A stretch of DNA of 14,483 bases. Origin: Bdellovibrionales bacterium (GTDB lineage: Bacteria > Bdellovibrionota > Bacteriovoracia > Bacteriovoracales > Bacteriovoracaceae). Position numbers and translations under genes: made by a program. Each line of letters begins with the position of its first letter. Within the stretch, counting starts at the first letter, position 1. Positions 12,269 through 14,483 of the stretch are shown here, in pieces. Where the stretch lies: contig SXUH01000345.1 in NCBI GenBank assembly GCA_005791855.1, forward strand, positions 1 through 14,483. Reading direction: 5' to 3'. The notes beneath the pieces were generated by a model, which had not been told where the DNA came from, did no database searches, and worked only from the letters and a program-made list of their open reading frames with translations.

Positions 12269-13981
12269 ATGGATCTCATCAGGACCGGCCTCGGTATAAC
12301 TAAAACTATCCGCAATGTCTCTCGTTTCCGGGAGATCCTCACGGTTTTGGCGCGCCATGGTTTCTCCGAGCTCATCGTCAAATCCGGCCTGGATAAACTC
12401 ATCCCCGGCTTCATCCTCCCGGCGAAGGTCTCCGAGCTCAAGCGCGAGGACCTCTCGAATGAGGAGTGGTGGCAGATCTTCGGGGCCCAGCTCCGGCTGA
12501 GCTTCGAGGAACTGGGCCCGAGCTTCATCAAGCTCGGCCAGCTCCTGGCCACCCGGGAGGACATCCTCGACCCGGCCCTGATCAAGGAGTTGAAGAAGCT
12601 CCAGAACAAGGTGAAGGGGATCCCCTTCGAGGTCGCCGAGCAGGTGATCGAGGAGAGCCTCGGCAGGAAGATCGGCGAGGTCTTCCTGAAGATCGACCCG
12701 GTGGCCATCGGGACGGCGTCGATCGGCGTGGTCTACCGGGCCGAGCTCCTGAACGGGCAGAAGGTCGTGGTGAAGGTCCGCCGGCCGGGGATCGCCAAGA
12801 CGATCATGACGGACTTCGAGATCCTCCTCTTCATCGTCGACAAGCTCGAGCGCGTCTCCTCGGACCTGCGGTTCCTCGGGGTCTCGAAGATGATCGCCGA
12901 CTTCTTCAAGAGCACCCAGAGCGAGCTCAACTTCCTGAACGAAGCCCAGAACTGCGAACGCATGAAGAGCAACCTCGCGGCCATCGACAAGGACGGCTTC
13001 CTCGTGGTCCCGAAGGTCTACCGGGAGTACTGCGCCCAGGACGTGCTGGTGATGGAGTTCCTCGACGGGAGGCCCTTCAACGAGTTCGACTCCCTCGAGG
13101 CCATCGGCCCCGACATCGTCGAGAAGCTCCTCCGGGCCGTCGAGCTCTTCGCCCACACGCTCCTCGCGGACGGCTTCTTCCACGCCGACCTCCACGGGGG
13201 GAACTTCTTCGTCCTCAAGGACCGGCGGATCGGGATCATCGACTTCGGCCTCATGGGGACCCTCAGTAAGAAGAACCGCGCGAACTTCGTCGCCATCCTC
13301 TACGCGCTCATCACCTTCAACTACGACAACCTCGTCTACGAGTTCCTCGAGGTCGCGGACTACGACAACGTCCCGAACCACGAGGAACTGATCCGCGACA
13401 TCAAGGACGCGCTCTCGCCCTACATCGGCCTCTCCGTGAAGGAGACGAACGTCACCGAGCTTGTCCGGAACATCATCAAGACCCTGAGCAAGCACGAGCT
13501 CTACCTCCCGCGGGAGTGGTTCATCATCTTCCGCGCGCTCATGACCCTCGACGGGGTGGGGAAGTCCATCGGCCTGGACCTGAACATCTTCAAGATCCTC
13601 GAGAAGGACCTCCCGGGGTTCGTGACCGAGCTCCTGTCGGTGAAGAGCGCCAAGGAAGAGCTCCTCTGGGTGGCCAAGGACGTGGTGAGCTCGCTCCGGA
13701 TCGTGCCGAAGCACCTGCGGTGGTTCCTGAAGGAGACGGCGAAGAACAAGTACGCCATCGAGATCCGGGTGAAGGACCTGGACAAGCTCAACCGCGGGGT
13801 CTCGCGGTCGCTCTACATCCTCGGGCTCTGCCTCCTCGCGTGCGTCTTCATCCTCTGCGGGGCGATCTTCGCGCGGAACACGGTGGTGTCGACGTTCTAC
13901 GACATCCCGGTGCTGTCGTGGATCTTCTGGGCCTTCGGCGGGTACCTGCTGATAAGGATAGGGACGATGAGGAAATTCTAA
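12269..13981 (+). CDS. ubiB: UbiB/ABC1 (ADCK) family atypical kinase-like protein
   Basis: UbiB-family proteins are membrane-bound atypical kinases/ATPases needed for ubiquinone production in many proteobacteria. At 570 residues it has the typical length. Seen: ELGPSFIKLGQLLATREDIL at 81-100 (KxGQ motif, K88-Q91), the nucleotide loop IGTASIGVVYRAEL at 147-160, VVVKVRRPG at 166-174 (Lys169), ELNFLNEAQN at 219-228 (usual ELDF..EA.N; Asp is Asn here), the catalytic loop HADLHGGN at 305-312 (usual HADpHpGN) and DFG at 325-327. Two C-terminal membrane segments lie at about 514-535 and 548-564. No Shine-Dalgarno is evident, but the ATG fits family N-termini; TAAAAT at 12244-12249 could be a -10. 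The family includes members not tied to quinones, and no ubi/men genes are nearby, so the symbol is tentative. Confidence 0.88.
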   Translation: MDLIRTGLGITKTIRNVSRFREILTVLARHGFSELIVKSGLDKLIPGFILPAKVSELKREDLSNEEWWQIFGAQLRLSFEELGPSFIKLGQLLATREDILDPALIKELKKLQNKVKGIPFEVAEQVIEESLGRKIGEVFLKIDPVAIGTASIGVVYRAELLNGQKVVVKVRRPGIAKTIMTDFEILLFIVDKLERVSSDLRFLGVSKMIADFFKSTQSELNFLNEAQNCERMKSNLAAIDKDGFLVVPKVYREYCAQDVLVMEFLDGRPFNEFDSLEAIGPDIVEKLLRAVELFAHTLLADGFFHADLHGGNFFVLKDRRIGIIDFGLMGTLSKKNRANFVAILYALITFNYDNLVYEFLEVADYDNVPNHEELIRDIKDALSPYIGLSVKETNVTELVRNIIKTLSKHELYLPREWFIIFRALMTLDGVGKSIGLDLNIFKILEKDLPGFVTELLSVKSAKEELLWVAKDVVSSLRIVPKHLRWFLKETAKNKYAIEIRVKDLDKLNRGVSRSLYILGLCLLACVFILCGAIFARNTVVSTFYDIPVLSWIFWAFGGYLLIRIGTMRKF

Positions 13982-13999
13982 GTACATGGAGGTTTTAAT

Positions 14000-14483
14000 A
14001 TGCATCTACTTCTGGCGGCCATCTCAGCGATCACCTTCTCCGTTGGATCGGTAGCCCAGACCAGCGCTCCGGGAGATTCGTGTGGGAAGAGCACCAGTGA
14101 CCGGTGCTGTTCCGTTTCGAAGGCTAACCTCGGAGACCGGAACTCAAGGGACGGCGTCTACATCGCACACAAGAGTGTCTACGCAGGGATGAACGGGAGG
14201 TTTCCGAAGTTCGACGTGAGCGAGTACAATGATTCTTTCTGGTACCAGTGCATTTCCCTCACCGGCTACTCCGCGATGCACATGGACGGGACGGTCAAAG
14301 CAGAGGACCTGGAGAAGATCGCCAAGGTCTATGGCTGCCTCGCGACCTGCTCCGAAGAGACGTTGAAGAAGTACCCGGCCGTGCCACCGGTCGCTTGCGG
14401 AGGCCGGGACTCGTACGATTCTCACTGCTTTAAGATTTCGAACACCGGGAAGATCAGCCTCACGGGGGACGAGAAGAGTTTCA
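14000..14483 (+). CDS. Secreted Cys-rich protein, 5' part only (runs off the right edge)
   Basis: The reading frame is open from the ATG at 14000 to the last base, giving 161 complete codons without a stop. GGAGGT at 13988-13993, 6 nt before the ATG, is an excellent ribosome site. Residues 1-20 are a Sec signal peptide (MHLLLAAISAITFSVGSVAQ). The mature part seen so far has eight cysteines (28, 36, 37, 84, 113, 117, 133, 143), suggesting several disulfides and a periplasmic or extracellular location; there is no lipobox. A distinctive stretch is FWYQCISLTGYSAMHMDG (80-97). The family is not recognised. It starts 18 bp after the UbiB-family stop on the same strand, so it could be co-transcribed, though a functional link is not evident. 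Confidence 0.85.
   Translation, partial: MHLLLAAISAITFSVGSVAQTSAPGDSCGKSTSDRCCSVSKANLGDRNSRDGVYIAHKSVYAGMNGRFPKFDVSEYNDSFWYQCISLTGYSAMHMDGTVKAEDLEKIAKVYGCLATCSEETLKKYPAVPPVACGGRDSYDSHCFKISNTGKISLTGDEKSF

Noticed and set aside
12263..14005. A 580-codon open frame on the minus strand opposite the UbiB-family gene
   Set aside because: Same antisense artefact of biased codons; the plus strand encodes KxGQ, HADLHGGN and DFG motifs and membrane segments.
1..14483. Mobile element, phage or defence island
   Set aside because: No transposase, integrase, recombinase other than RecA, tRNA attachment site or long terminal repeats were seen; gene content is mostly housekeeping with lineage-specific exported proteins.

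Overview
The window looks like chromosomal DNA of a Gram-negative bacterium, most likely a Bdellovibrionota / deltaproteobacterial-type lineage (Bacteriovorax/Bdellovibrio-like). That placement is inferred from gene content, gene order and protein style, not from a search. The proteins are rich in Lys, Asn, Ile, Phe and Tyr, yet most genes use strongly GC-ending codons (AAG, ATC, CTC, CGG). This bias relaxes around many start sites.

Left part (1-3893): the first 79 codons of alaS on the minus strand, then a membrane-anchored protein of unknown function (minus). A 325-bp divergent control region follows, with a 17-bp direct repeat and a sigma70-like promoter candidate. Three plus-strand genes for exported proteins come next: an Asp-box (BNR-type) beta-propeller and two tandem paralogous small secreted proteins with four shared cysteines. 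A strong hairpin closes this block.

Middle (3898-6217, minus strand): pgpA, an AT-rich control region with two palindromes, recA, a textbook intrinsic terminator, then recX. The order recA-recX-alaS found in many proteobacteria is kept on one strand here, but recX and alaS are separated by about 3.7 kb of lineage-specific genes.

Right part (6279-14483): a plus-strand gene for a protein whose C-terminal half carries the motif set of RelA/SpoT (p)ppGpp synthetase domains. It converges on, and overlaps by 14 bp, a compact six-gene minus-strand operon. In transcription order the operon encodes a secreted/membrane small protein, a zinc-ribbon-like Cys-rich protein, a GreA-type factor lacking the usual tip aspartate, RecG, an FHA-domain protein and an alpha/beta hydrolase. 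Divergent from the operon is a UbiB/ABC1-family kinase-like protein, followed by the start of a secreted Cys-rich protein that runs off the right edge.

The window is mainly housekeeping (recombination and repair: RecA, RecX, RecG; transcription: GreA; translation: AlaS; lipid and quinone metabolism: PgpA, UbiB) mixed with lineage-specific exported proteins. I saw no tRNA, rRNA, CRISPR array, transposase or integrase. The most unusual items are the RelA/SpoT-like protein, the altered GreA, the recA upstream palindromes and the exported-protein cassette between recX and alaS.
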